DNA from: an uncultured Bacilli bacterium
Lineage (GTDB): Bacteria > Bacillota_I > Bacilli_A > RF39 > UBA660
Direction: 5' to 3'
DNA length: 64,000 bases
NCBI GenBank assembly: GCA_934096075.1
Contig: CAKOLN010000004.1
Span: 27,930 to 91,929, forward strand
In this document: positions 1-7,774 of the stretch, one piece after another
How the letters are laid out: every line of letters begins with the position of its first letter
How positions within the stretch are numbered: position 1 is the stretch's first letter
The notes under the pieces: model-generated
The model's input: only the letters and a program-made list of their open reading frames with translations
Databases searched by the model: none
What the model was told of the DNA's origin: nothing
Translations under genes and position numbers: made by a program

Positions 1-77
1 GTATCATTAAATTGTACTGTAATATCATCAAAGATTGTTTGTAAATCAAATGACATACTTAGATTTTCTATATACAT
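1..77 (-). CDS. N-terminal fragment, ABC-F/ABC-type ATPase-like (cut by window edge)
   Basis: Only the first 25 codons lie in the window; the gene runs off the left edge. The start ATG at 77 follows a GGTGAG ribosome binding site at 81-86. The peptide begins MYIENLSMSFDLQTIFDDI, which resembles the first strand and 'NLS.SF....LF.D' segment found at the N-terminus of ABC-F proteins and other ABC ATPases. No Walker motif is reached, so the family call is an inference from a short stretch. Confidence 0.5.
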   Translation of the reverse strand, partial: MYIENLSMSFDLQTIFDDITVQFND

Positions 78-143
78 AATCTCACCTTACTTCTTAATAA
101 GTTCAAAAAAAAGAATTAACAATTTGTAATTCTTCAAATCTTA

Positions 144-374
144 TTATCTATTTATTTTAGTTTTTCTTTTTACTACATGTTCTTCACTAAAATCATACTC
201 ATTTATTTTTTCATTCAATATTTGTATAATTTTGTTAACTTCCTCTTGTGATCTATAACCCAAAATACTAATAATATAATTAGCCATTTCTTCTGGATTA
301 TTATACCTTTTCTTATATTCATAACCACATGTACAAGGATATTCCCAACATTTCATACATTCATATAATGACAT
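144..374 (-). CDS. Small Cys-rich hypothetical protein (76 aa)
   Basis: I do not recognise this protein. The N-terminus carries four closely spaced cysteines (C6, C9, C14, C16: CMKC followed by CTC), which could bind a metal. The rest is charged and helical, with a basic C-terminus (KRKTKINR). The ATG follows a strong GGGGG ribosome binding site. It lies 14 bp downstream of the next minus-strand gene (389-691), so the two are probably co-transcribed. Confidence 0.6.
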   Translation of the reverse strand: MSLYECMKCWEYPCTCGYEYKKRYNNPEEMANYIISILGYRSQEEVNKIIQILNEKINEYDFSEEHVVKRKTKINR

Positions 375-388
375 TAATATTCCCCCAA

Positions 389-691
389 TTACTTTTTATA
401 CACTTTTTTATTTTCTTTCATTTTTCTTTTTTGCTTATTATAAAAATCATCTAAAACTGGTGTCATTTCACTAATAAATTTATTTTGTTGATTAATACTA
501 CCGTTTTTAGCTTTATTATATTCACTTTCAAAAATAGTCCTTTTCATATTTTCTAAAGTTACTCTTTCATACAATTTACTACCAATAATAGGAATATTAA
601 TCATCCACTCCTTAGAATTGTAAATATTACTTTCTTTATAGTCAGCAATGAATTGAGCAATATCATCCATCGTATAATTACTATTTTTCAC
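389..691 (-). CDS. Hypothetical protein (100 aa), GTG start
   Basis: Unrecognised soluble protein, highly charged with a very basic C-terminus (KQKRKMKENKKVYKK). The start is a GTG at 689-691 preceded by a GGGGGGAG ribosome binding site at good spacing. It is probably the first gene of a two-gene unit with the Cys-rich protein downstream. No membrane segment or signal peptide is visible, and no function can be assigned. Confidence 0.6.
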   Translation of the reverse strand: MKNSNYTMDDIAQFIADYKESNIYNSKEWMINIPIIGSKLYERVTLENMKRTIFESEYNKAKNGSINQQNKFISEMTPVLDDFYNKQKRKMKENKKVYKK

Positions 692-765
692 AAAATACTC
701 CCCCCAACAAAAACAATATACATAAAATTTTTATCAATGAACTTATTGTTTTAAATTATTCAATG

Positions 766-839
766 TGGCAGGGGCAGAAGGACTCGAACCCTCGCGATCA
801 GTTTTGGAGACTGAGATACTACCACTATATGATGCCCCT
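766..839 (-). tRNA. tRNA-Trp (CCA anticodon)
   Basis: A full cloverleaf can be folded on the minus strand. The acceptor arms AGGGGCA/TGCCCCT pair perfectly. The anticodon stem TCAGT/ACTGA encloses the loop CTCCAAA, giving anticodon CCA. The T arm GAGGG-TTCGAGT-CCTTC carries one G-U pair. The discriminator is G and the 3' CCA is encoded (766-768). Confidence 0.95.
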
Positions 840-900
840 AAATCAATTAGTATTATACAACATAAATTTTAAAAAAGAAAGAGTTTTTTTAAAAAAAGTA

Positions 901-929
901 TTTACAAATCGCAAAAAATATAGTAATAT
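901..929 (+). promoter_or_regulatory. Sigma-A promoter of candidate sRNA
   Basis: -35 TTTACA (901-906), 17-bp spacer, -10 TAATAT (924-929). It points at the three-hairpin RNA that starts near 936. No coding sequence with a ribosome binding site follows on the plus strand. Confidence 0.5.
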
Positions 930-935
930 TAAGTT

Positions 936-1006
936 GTTCCCGGCAGGGAATAAATATTCACAAATGTGTTCAACACACGCAAAGCTCGGTATTCCGGGCT
1001 TTTATT
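936..1006 (+). ncRNA. Candidate small RNA of three hairpins
   Basis: Directly downstream of a good promoter lie three consecutive hairpins: TTCCC-GGCA-GGGAA (937-950), TGTG-TTCAA-CACA (965-977), and a GC-rich terminator-like AGCTCGG-TATT-CCGGGCT (983-1000) followed by a T-rich tail. The segment is clearly more GC-rich than its surroundings and has no ribosome binding site or convincing ORF. The family is unknown. An alternative is a terminator plus incidental hairpins left from older sequence. It sits between tRNA-Trp and a convergent hypothetical gene. Confidence 0.45.
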
Positions 1007-1039
1007 GTGAATTAAACTTTAGATTTATTTTATTACGAG

Positions 1040-1510
1040 TTAAAGTATATTTGGCAGTTTTTCGGCCCAAGACTCCAATAATTTTAAACTTTTATTTAAT
1101 TCTTTTTCTAATTCTATTAAAGATTTAAATTCAATTGCCTTATCAGTTTTTAAAACAGATAAATTGTAATTTAAATTCTTATCAAATAATTTGTATCCTT
1201 TTGGTAAATATTCAAAAGGATATTTTTCTTTAAAAAGTATAATTGTTGATTCATAATCAAATTGATTTATTAGATTAATTAACTTTTCTTTTGTTTGTTT
1301 ATCAACAGTTATTAATTTTTCTTCCAGCAAGTCGTGAAATATATTGCTTACCAAAAAAGCATGAAATATACTTGCTTTACTACATATTTCGGTATAATAT
1401 CCTTTTTTATTTAATATTTCAATAGTTTTAGCTAATTGTTTATCTACAGCAAAACATTTATCATCCAAATCAAATGAATCATTTTTTAAGCATACATAAT
1501 TACTTAGCAT
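1040..1510 (-). CDS. Conserved hypothetical protein (156 aa)
   Basis: A soluble protein whose N-terminus (YVCLKNDSFDLDDKCFAVD, then LAKTIEILNKKGYYTEICSKA) resembles short Bacillota proteins of unknown function with an 'iklLnkKGY.T..CCSGH' element; here the second half of that motif is altered. The ATG follows a GTGAGG ribosome binding site. No function can be assigned. It converges on the candidate small RNA at 936-1006. Confidence 0.65.
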   Translation of the reverse strand: MLSNYVCLKNDSFDLDDKCFAVDKQLAKTIEILNKKGYYTEICSKASIFHAFLVSNIFHDLLEEKLITVDKQTKEKLINLINQFDYESTIILFKEKYPFEYLPKGYKLFDKNLNYNLSVLKTDKAIEFKSLIELEKELNKSLKLLESWAEKLPNIL

Positions 1511-1566
1511 AAAATCCTCACTTTCTAAATAAAACAGGATTATTTATAAAATAACCCTACTTCTAC

Positions 1567-2106
1567 TTAATAATTATTTGCTCTTCTTTCTTGATAAGCT
1601 TTTCCATGTTTACAAATAGGACAAACTTCTAATGCTTCTTTACTTCTATAAACATGACCACAATTTCTACAAATCCAAATAGTCTCCTCTTCATTTTTGA
1701 AAACCATTTCTTCTTCAACATTATTTAAAAGAGTTAAATATCTTTCTTCATGTTCTTTTTCTATTGCACCCACTCCTTCAAATAAATCAGCAATTTCATT
1801 AAATCCTTCTTCTCTAGCAGTTTCTGCAAATTCTTTATACATACTAGTCCATTCATAATTTTCTCCACTAGCCGCATCTTTTAAGTTTACACTAGTACTA
1901 GGTACTTTACCATCATGTAAAGCTTTAAACCATAACTTAGCATGCTCTTTTTCATTATTAGCTGTTTCCTCGAAAATAGATGCTATTTGTTCAAAACCAT
2001 CTTTCTTAGCTTGGCTAGCATAAAATGTATATTTATTTCTAGCTTGACTTTCTCCAGCAAAAGCTGTCATTAAATTTTGTTCTGTTTTACTTCCTTTTAA
2101 TTCCAT
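1567..2106 (-). CDS. rbr: Rubrerythrin
   Basis: Rubrerythrins are cytosolic non-haem iron peroxidases that protect anaerobes from hydrogen peroxide. The 179-aa protein has the N-terminal ferritin-like four-helix domain, with repeated ExxH diiron motifs ([17 protein letters not shown]) and the signature [12 protein letters not shown]. The C-terminal rubredoxin-like domain has two CxxC knuckles (CRNC near residue 150, CPIC near 165). I place the start at the ATG at 2106, which follows GGAGGT; an in-frame ATG 11 codons upstream lacks such a site. Likely monocistronic and divergent from 2198. Confidence 0.95.
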   Translation of the reverse strand: MELKGSKTEQNLMTAFAGESQARNKYTFYASQAKKDGFEQIASIFEETANNEKEHAKLWFKALHDGKVPSTSVNLKDAASGENYEWTSMYKEFAETAREEGFNEIADLFEGVGAIEKEHEERYLTLLNNVEEEMVFKNEEETIWICRNCGHVYRSKEALEVCPICKHGKAYQERRANNY

Positions 2107-2197
2107 AATTTTACCTCCATTACTAATTAAGTATATCATACAATAAATAATAAATAAACTGATAAAAGAATAAAATTATATGAAAGAGTGTGATTAA

Positions 2198-2566
2198 ATG
2201 GAAGATTTATTTGATTTAAATCCTAAAGTATCTACTGCAATATGTGTACTAATCGCATATCTTTTAATAGATGATTATAATACTTCTGAACAAAATGCAA
2301 TTGGAAACTGGTTAATGCTTATTGCACAAACACTTATTACTAATGCTTCGAGTCAAGCTGTTATAGAAAGAAGAGTTCAAAAGAACACTTTAAATATTAA
2401 TTCTTCCAAAATAAAAGGAGCTTACAGCCCACTTTTATATAATATAGAATGCACTAGAGAAATTATAAAGGAAATTAGTCCTGATATGCTTTCTAATGCT
2501 ATAAATAATGTTAAATCTAAGCTTGATGAAATTGATGACTTCTTTTCACATCATCACCCAAACTAA
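2198..2566 (+). CDS. Hypothetical protein with one hydrophobic helix (122 aa)
   Basis: Unrecognised. Residues 10-25 (STAICVLIAYLLID) form a hydrophobic helix, followed by an amphipathic helical protein ending in HHH. It is divergent from rubrerythrin and convergent with the coat-protein pair, overlapping the stop region of 2563 by a few bases. The ribosome binding site is weak (AAAGAGTGTGAT). It neighbours spore coat genes, but nothing in it proves a sporulation role. Confidence 0.55.
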   Translation: MEDLFDLNPKVSTAICVLIAYLLIDDYNTSEQNAIGNWLMLIAQTLITNASSQAVIERRVQKNTLNINSSKIKGAYSPLLYNIECTREIIKEISPDMLSNAINNVKSKLDEIDDFFSHHHPN

Positions 2567-2868
2567 AGTTGACTTAACTTATCATTATATTCTTTATACG
2601 CTTGACATATTTTATTTTCTTCAGCAGTTTCTAAAGTATACCAACCATTTTGAAAAGCAATACAGTACGCTTCTCTAGCTAGATCTTTTGTATCTTTAAA
2701 AATATCAAAAATTTCCTTAAATAACACTTTATTACTCATTTCGTTTAAAGCAATACTTAAATTATTACTCATATTCTTTTCTGTCTCTAATATGTCATTA
2801 AGTATATCTTGATCATTTAATTCTATACTATTTTCTACTTCTACTTTTTCGTTTTTAATCTTTGACAT
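2563..2868 (-). CDS. CotF-like spore coat protein
   Basis: The segment from residue 23 on (DILETEKNMSNNLSIALNEM, then FKDTKDLAREAYCIAFQNGW and the 'GWYTLETAEENKI' ending) matches the Coat_F/CotF pattern: a ferritin-like helical pair ending in GWY and a charged tail. CotF proteins are small coat components made in the mother cell. The ATG follows GGAGAG. The gene lies 9 bp after the 65-aa gene at 2878, forming a two-gene coat operon. Confidence 0.75.
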   Translation of the reverse strand: MSKIKNEKVEVENSIELNDQDILNDILETEKNMSNNLSIALNEMSNKVLFKEIFDIFKDTKDLAREAYCIAFQNGWYTLETAEENKICQAYKEYNDKLSQL

Positions 2869-2877
2869 AAATCTCTC

Positions 2878-3075
2878 CTATTCTAAAATTTCTAACAATT
2901 TTTCATAATGTTCTTTATGTTTTTTACTAATCTTTTTTATAAATGATTTAATTTCTTTATCATTTACCAAATCTTCATAATGATTAACCTTTTTTACTAA
3001 AACAAACTCCCAGTTCATCATATCTTTAATATAAGATAAATCTTTAGTTGAAATAATATTAGGTACTTCATTCAT
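2878..3075 (-). CDS. Small CotF-associated coat protein (65 aa)
   Basis: A short helical protein (MNEVPNIISTKDLSYIKDM then NWEFVLVKKVNHYEDLV) of the type that often precedes a CotF gene and may supply the first half of the ferritin-like fold. RBS GAGGTGAT. It is the first gene of the coat pair. The role is inferred from its partner; by itself the sequence is too short for a firm family call. Confidence 0.6.
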   Translation of the reverse strand: MNEVPNIISTKDLSYIKDMMNWEFVLVKKVNHYEDLVNDKEIKSFIKKISKKHKEHYEKLLEILE

Positions 3076-3195
3076 TTTTTATCACCTCATTATTATGATT
3101 AACCTATTTATTAAAATTACAATAGAAAATATTGTTAATTTAATTTTAGAAATTTTACATATAATATAAATGTTAATAATAAAATTTTAAAAATA

Positions 3196-3222
3196 TTAGC
3201 ACTCTATGTTGACAAGTGCTAA
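3196..3222 (+). promoter_or_regulatory. CIRCE operator (HrcA binding site)
   Basis: Inverted repeat TTAGCACTC-N9-AAGTGCTAA, one mismatch from the CIRCE consensus (GAGTGCTAA in the right arm). It covers the -35 element of the hsp20 promoter, so HrcA binding would block RNA polymerase until heat stress. Confidence 0.92.
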
Positions 3223-3237
3223 CAAAAGTGGTATTAT
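3209..3237 (+). promoter_or_regulatory. Sigma-A promoter of hsp20
   Basis: -35 TTGACA (3209-3214), exactly 17 bp, -10 TATTAT (3232-3237). The -35 lies inside the CIRCE repeat. The ribosome binding site AAGGAG follows at 3247-3252, giving a very short leader. Confidence 0.85.
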
Positions 3238-3260
3238 TAACAATGTAAGGAGATGGTATT

Positions 3261-3650
3261 ATGAGTTTATTACCAGGAAGATTTTATTTAGATGATTTCT
3301 TTGATGATTTCGACTCAGATAAAAAAGTTATGAACATGAATTGTGATATTTACGAGAAAGAAGGAAAATGCAATATTCTTGTAGAAGCACCAGGATTTAA
3401 CAAAAAAGATATTAAAATGTCAGTAAATAATGGTTACCTTACTATAGAAGCAACTAGAAAAGAAAATAATGATGAAAAAGATAAACATTACATTAAAAAA
3501 GAAAGATTTTATGGATCATGTAAAAGAAGCTTTTATATCGGAGATGTAAATACAGAAGAAATAAATGCTAAGTTTGAAGATGGAATCTTACATATCGAAG
3601 TTCCAAAAGAAAACAAAGAAAATGGTAAAAAATATATTGATATAAATTAA
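3261..3650 (+). CDS. hsp20: Hsp20/alpha-crystallin small heat shock protein
   Basis: ATP-independent holdase that keeps unfolding proteins soluble. The 129-aa protein has the alpha-crystallin domain from about residue 25 to 125, with the conserved 'A.FEDGIL' turn (AKFEDGILHIEVPK) near its end. The N-terminal arm is short (MSLLPGRFYLDDFFDDF) and the C-terminal extension brief (KKYIDIN). It is a single gene with its own promoter, a CIRCE operator and a terminator, so heat-induced through HrcA. Confidence 0.95.
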   Translation: MSLLPGRFYLDDFFDDFDSDKKVMNMNCDIYEKEGKCNILVEAPGFNKKDIKMSVNNGYLTIEATRKENNDEKDKHYIKKERFYGSCKRSFYIGDVNTEEINAKFEDGILHIEVPKENKENGKKYIDIN

Positions 3651-3678
3651 AAGTTTAGGATTTAATTCCTAAACTTTT
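3649..3678. terminator. Bidirectional terminator hsp20/scpB
   Basis: Stem AAAAGTTTAGGA / TCCTAAACTTTT with a short AT loop and flanking A and T tracts; serves the convergent hsp20 and scpB transcripts. Confidence 0.8.
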
Positions 3679-3679
3679 T

Positions 3680-4246
3680 TTAATTGTTTTCTTTATAATT
3701 AGACTTGTATAATTCCACTTCATCATTGTTTATTGGTTTATCCTTTATATCTAATTTAGGTAAATCTTGTTTTGTTGCCAAACCAAAATAATCTAAAAAT
3801 TCGTTTGTTGTTTTGTATAAATTTGGTCTTCCAATAGTATTATCTTTTCCACATTCTTTAATAAAACCTCTTGCTAGTAACTTTCTAACAATTTGTACAC
3901 TAGATACTCCTCTTATCTCATCTATTCTAAGTCTTGTTATAGGTTCATTGTATGCAATTATTGCTAATGTTTCCAAACTTGCATTACTTAATGTGAAATT
4001 TCTTGAATCAGTTACAAGTTTTTCATAATATTCTTTATGTTCACTTTTCGTAGTAAGTTTAAATGTATTACCTAAAAATGAAATTCTAAGTCCTCTTTCT
4101 GGACTTTCATAATCTTTTCTTAATTCTGTAAGTATTTCTTTTACTTCTGTTTCGTTTACACTTAACACTTCACTCAATTCTTTTATGGTGATTCCTTCAT
4201 CACCAACTACAAATAATATACCTTCTGTTACACTTTTTAAATTCAT
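3680..4246 (-). CDS. scpB: Segregation and condensation protein B
   Basis: ScpB dimers bind the ScpA kleisin and complete the SMC condensin needed for chromosome segregation. The 188-aa protein has the two winged-helix domains of the family: the first contains 'VTEGILFVVGDEGITIKEL', the second 'LETLAIIAYNEPITRLRIDE' and 'VQIVRKLLARGFI'. I start it at the ATG at 4246, one base after the scpA stop (translational coupling); an upstream in-frame start inside scpA is less likely. Last gene of the spoIIA-spoVA-scp block. Confidence 0.93.
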   Translation of the reverse strand: MNLKSVTEGILFVVGDEGITIKELSEVLSVNETEVKEILTELRKDYESPERGLRISFLGNTFKLTTKSEHKEYYEKLVTDSRNFTLSNASLETLAIIAYNEPITRLRIDEIRGVSSVQIVRKLLARGFIKECGKDNTIGRPNLYKTTNEFLDYFGLATKQDLPKLDIKDKPINNDEVELYKSNYKENN

Positions 4247-4247
4247 C

Positions 4248-4964
4248 TTAATCAACTCTTTCAAGTAATATTGTTCCAAAATTAGAATCTTGTTTTAATA
4301 TAATTTCGTTATTTTTTGCCATTTCTAAAATACTTAGAAAAGTTACTACAACATATTCTTTTGTTAACTCTTCAAATAAGCTAGTAAATTCTACACATCT
4401 ATTAATTTTTAGAACACTTCTAATTTTAGCAACTCTATCCTTAACTGACAACTCTTTTTTTGTTATTTTTGTATTTAATGGTTTAGAATATTCTCTTCGT
4501 TCTAATAATTCCTTTAATGCATTTAATAAGTCATATGCTGTTATTGTTCCGTCATTTTCTAAGTTTTCATTTGTATAAATATCTCTTCGTTCTGGCATTT
4601 TTGTATAATAGTTACTTCTTTTATTTTCTAAATTTCTAAAGGATTCTACCGAATTTTTGTATTTTTCATATTCTAGTAATCTCTGTTTTAGTTCTTCTTC
4701 CGGATCATTTACATAATTATCATCTTCTTCTTTTGGTGGCTTTGGTAATAAATATCTACTTTTCATTTCAATCAATTCTGAAGCTGTTACTAGATATTCA
4801 CTAGCTATATCCAAATTCATTTCTTTCATTTCTTTGAGAAAGTTTATATATTGTTCTGTTATCTCTACCAATTTTATGTCACTTATTTCCATTTTTGAAG
4901 ATTTCACTAAATGTAATAGTAAGTCTAGTGGTCCTTCAAAATCTCCTATTAAAAATTTATTCAT
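4248..4964 (-). CDS. scpA: Segregation and condensation protein A
   Basis: Kleisin subunit that bridges SMC heads. The 238-aa protein starts with the family signature FEGPLDLLLHLVKSSKMEI; the C-terminal winged helix ends with 'TFLSILEMAKNNEIILKQ'. It overlaps the stop of the membrane-protein gene upstream by one base (TAATG), and scpB follows immediately, so the three are translated from one mRNA. scpAB near spoVA genes is also seen in Bacillus, where other genes intervene. Confidence 0.95.
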   Translation of the reverse strand: MNKFLIGDFEGPLDLLLHLVKSSKMEISDIKLVEITEQYINFLKEMKEMNLDIASEYLVTASELIEMKSRYLLPKPPKEEDDNYVNDPEEELKQRLLEYEKYKNSVESFRNLENKRSNYYTKMPERRDIYTNENLENDGTITAYDLLNALKELLERREYSKPLNTKITKKELSVKDRVAKIRSVLKINRCVEFTSLFEELTKEYVVVTFLSILEMAKNNEIILKQDSNFGTILLERVD

Positions 4965-5902
4965 TATTCACACATCCAGTTCATTTTTGCTTCACTTAGT
5001 TCAATTTGCCTTTTTATTGAACCCTGTTCATATATTTTTTTATAACTACTTTTACCTAATTTTAAAGTGCTTAAATTAACTGTGTAATTTATGCTTGAAT
5101 CAGTTAGTGTAATATCTTCTATATTTGTTTTCTTTAAATTTTCATTTTCTGTTGTAAAAAGTTTTTTATATTCTTCTAATGTAGTATTATCTAAGCTTGT
5201 TTCATCTAATTTTGTAATTGTTTTATTAATACTGTAAGAAAGTAATCCACTTTTAGTAAAATTATATTTTCTTTCATAGTCTACTTTTATATTATTATGA
5301 GTAAATGAATATTTACATGTTAAAGTATCATTTATTTTATCAAATTCTGATGCTTTTATTATTGTTGCTTTAAAATATTTCGCTTCTTTATATATAGTTT
5401 CATTTATATCTATTTTATAATTTCCTTGTACTTTTCTTTCTAATTTATCAATATTAGAAAACTTTACTCTGCTAACAATTTCTTTATTTGAATTATAAAT
5501 TTCTATATATACATTTAAATCATCTATATTTTTTATTCCTGTTAATGGAAGATAAGTTATTGAAATCTGGTTATCTGTTGTTTTTCTTGGATTGTAAAAT
5601 TTAACATTTTTTGCAGTAATGTAACCTTTTTCTTTTCCAATTTCTAGCATTCCATCTATTGTTTCACTATTAACAACTTCATTAACTTTATCAGTATATG
5701 AAAAAATTGAATCTTTAGAAAATATACTTACTAGTTTAGGTAGTAATAATATAAATATAAGTATTATTACTCCAATTAATATAGCGGTTCTTAACTCTTT
5801 TCTTTCTTCCAAAGTATTAACAACTTTATCACTATCTAAGTCAACTATTTCAATATCTTCATTAATATTTTGCTTTTTAGGTTTCTTTTTAAAAATATTC
5901 AT
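4964..5902 (-). CDS. Single-pass membrane protein of unknown function (312 aa)
   Basis: Unrecognised. A basic, charged cytosolic N-terminus (residues 1-38), one transmembrane helix (about 40-60, TAILIGVIILIFILLLPKLV), then some 250 residues of extracytoplasmic beta-rich sequence. The topology is N-in/C-out. It lies between spoVAE and scpA in the same direction, 75 bp after spoVAE and overlapping scpA by one base. The position suggests co-expression with either sporulation or segregation genes; the sequence supports neither. Confidence 0.7.
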   Translation of the reverse strand: MNIFKKKPKKQNINEDIEIVDLDSDKVVNTLEERKELRTAILIGVIILIFILLLPKLVSIFSKDSIFSYTDKVNEVVNSETIDGMLEIGKEKGYITAKNVKFYNPRKTTDNQISITYLPLTGIKNIDDLNVYIEIYNSNKEIVSRVKFSNIDKLERKVQGNYKIDINETIYKEAKYFKATIIKASEFDKINDTLTCKYSFTHNNIKVDYERKYNFTKSGLLSYSINKTITKLDETSLDNTTLEEYKKLFTTENENLKKTNIEDITLTDSSINYTVNLSTLKLGKSSYKKIYEQGSIKRQIELSEAKMNWMCE

Positions 5903-5977
5903 TGATTATCACTCCATATTTTCTTCTATTTAAGTATACCAAAAAACTAAAGAGTTAACAATATCTTTAGTTTTAAT

Positions 5978-6328
5978 TTAATGTTTAGGTTTACTAAATA
6001 TTGCAACTAGAAAAGCCATTATAATTGCCACACTTAGTCCTCCAGAAGAAGTGGAAAGGATACCTTTTAATAAACCAGTCATTCCATCATTCATAAAGCC
6101 TTCATAAGCACCTTTAAATAGCAAATGCCCAAAATTTGTAATTGGCACGCTTGCTCCAGCTCCTGCATAATCTAAAAGAACTTCATAGACTCCTAAAAAC
6201 GATAAAAAAGCTCCCACTATAACCAGTATTGCATTTAAATGCCCTGGGGTTAAATTAGTATATTCCAAAACTAGTTGGCCTAAGGCACATATAATGCCAC
6301 ATACTAAAAAAGCATTTATGTATATCAT
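5978..6328 (-). CDS. spoVAE: Stage V sporulation protein AE
   Basis: Integral membrane component of the SpoVA channel, which imports Ca-dipicolinate into the forespore and releases it at germination. The 116-aa protein has about four hydrophobic helices and conserved glycine-rich loops (CGIICALGQLVLEYTNLTPG; GAGASVPITNFGHLLFKGA). It starts inside the end of spoVAD (ATGA overlap) with RBS GAGGTGAT. Length and motifs fit the AEb type. Confidence 0.93.
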   Translation of the reverse strand: MIYINAFLVCGIICALGQLVLEYTNLTPGHLNAILVIVGAFLSFLGVYEVLLDYAGAGASVPITNFGHLLFKGAYEGFMNDGMTGLLKGILSTSSGGLSVAIIMAFLVAIFSKPKH

Positions 6329-7296
6329 TCTATCACCTCAATACTTACAGCATGACTTATATTAGGAATTGTTTCATTTATATTTGAACTTAATTTTGAA
6401 TGTAATGATCCTGTTCCAATAATTAATATTTTCTTGTAATTTGATTTTAATATTTTAGTAAATAATATCATTGGTAAACATAAAGGTCCACTTCCTCCTG
6501 CGATTGATTTACCCACTTCATTTTGAAATAAGATAGTTCCTGCATCTTGAATATTTTTTATTTTCAAATTATATTCTTTTTCTAAATATTCTTTTAGAAT
6601 TTTCACTCCATATACTCCTAAATCACCTGTTAAAATTATGTCATAATAGTCAGCAGTTCTTTTTTTATCTTTCAAATGATTAAATATAGTCTTTGCAGCA
6701 CTTGGAGCCATAGCAGCCCCCATATTATTTACATCGTTATATCCAATATCAACAACTCTTCCAATAGTACATGATTCTAATTTTATATTAGTTTTTTTAT
6801 TTGTTATAAGCGCACTTACACTTCCGGTTGAAGTAAATGTATTAACTTTCTTTTTTAATGCACCATATTCGATAGGAAATCTAAATTGTTTTTCACTAGC
6901 TAAATTATGACTACTTACCGTCACTATTATATTTCCATTTGTTGTTTTATCAATTAATGACCCAGCAATTATGAGTCCCTCTGTAAATGTTGCACATGCA
7001 CTATAAATGCCCAACATACTTATGTCAAATTTTCTACTTGCAAAGTTTGTTGCTAATAATTGATTTTGTAGGTCTCCGCCTATTAATATGTCTATTTTAT
7101 TTTCTTTTAATTTTTCCTTTTTTAACAATCCATTTATAGTTTTAATTTGATAATTAGCTTCTGCTAGTTCAAAACACTTTTCTTTTAAATAGTAATCATT
7201 AATTTGTAGGTCAGGTTTTATTCCAGAAACAAATTCATTTCTTCCGAGTAATGTAAATGCTTTTTTTATGTATGTATCCTTAAAATCAAATGTCAT
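6325..7296 (-). CDS. spoVAD: Stage V sporulation protein AD
   Basis: Soluble thiolase-fold protein that binds dipicolinic acid on the face of the SpoVA channel. The 323-aa sequence shows the family landmarks: the thiolase-like 'SMLGIYSACATFTEGLIIAG' region, 'SSHNLASEKQFRFPIEYG', 'GAAMAPSAAKTI' and 'LTGDLGVYG'. It is coupled on both sides: start overlaps the spoVAC stop, end overlaps the spoVAE start. Normally expressed in the forespore under sigma-G. Confidence 0.95.
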   Translation of the reverse strand: MTFDFKDTYIKKAFTLLGRNEFVSGIKPDLQINDYYLKEKCFELAEANYQIKTINGLLKKEKLKENKIDILIGGDLQNQLLATNFASRKFDISMLGIYSACATFTEGLIIAGSLIDKTTNGNIIVTVSSHNLASEKQFRFPIEYGALKKKVNTFTSTGSVSALITNKKTNIKLESCTIGRVVDIGYNDVNNMGAAMAPSAAKTIFNHLKDKKRTADYYDIILTGDLGVYGVKILKEYLEKEYNLKIKNIQDAGTILFQNEVGKSIAGGSGPLCLPMILFTKILKSNYKKILIIGTGSLHSKLSSNINETIPNISHAVSIEVIE

Positions 7297-7727
7297 TATA
7301 TCACCCCTTTTAGTATTGCCAAGAAAAAAGCAGATAATATACCATACAAAATAACACTTCCAGTCATTTTAAATATATTGCTTCCTATTCCTTTTATTGG
7401 TCCTTCTTCGGAATGATCCATCGCACAAGAAGTCATTGTATGGGCAAAACCTGTCGTAGGTACTATTAAACCGCATTTTGCAAAACTAACAATTTTATCA
7501 AAATATCCTGTTCCAGTTAATATTGAACCTATTACAACTAATAAAATCATTAGGTACATGTATGCTTCACTAAGGGGCATATAAAATTTATATGTTAAAA
7601 ACTCTACAAATAATTGTCCTAATACTCCAATGGTTCCTCCTATAACAAATGAAATAAAAACATTTAGAAATACATTCTCTTTTTTAGAATATTTTTTTAC
7701 GATTTTATTGTAATCCTTTAATTTCAA
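7296..7727 (-). CDS. spoVAC: Stage V sporulation protein AC
   Basis: Membrane subunit (143 aa) of the SpoVA channel; in Bacillus SpoVAC acts as a mechanosensitive pore. Several hydrophobic helices and the typical 'GLIVPTTGFAHTMTSCAMDH' loop are present. The start is a TTG at 7725-7727 preceded by GGTGAG. That ribosome binding site is itself paired in an 8-bp hairpin (7731-7758), so translation may be held back. spoVAA and spoVAB, which precede spoVAC in Bacillus, are absent here. Confidence 0.93.
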   Translation of the reverse strand: MKLKDYNKIVKKYSKKENVFLNVFISFVIGGTIGVLGQLFVEFLTYKFYMPLSEAYMYLMILLVVIGSILTGTGYFDKIVSFAKCGLIVPTTGFAHTMTSCAMDHSEEGPIKGIGSNIFKMTGSVILYGILSAFFLAILKGVI

Positions 7728-7730
7728 AAT

Positions 7731-7758
7731 AACTCACCTAATTTTATTATGGTGAGTT
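7731..7758 (-). promoter_or_regulatory. Hairpin covering the spoVAC ribosome binding site
   Basis: Perfect 8-bp inverted repeat AACTCACC / GGTGAGTT with a 12-nt AT loop. In the mRNA the 3' arm contains the GGTGAG that serves the TTG start of spoVAC. It may sequester the site or act as a weak terminator separating spoIIAA-sigF from spoVA. Confidence 0.5.
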
Positions 7759-7774
7759 AATAATTTTTTATACT

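Noticed and set aside
763..1128. Plus-strand open frame of 121 codons
   Set aside because: It runs antisense through tRNA-Trp and over the candidate small RNA, has no ribosome binding site, and its first residues only reflect tRNA sequence.
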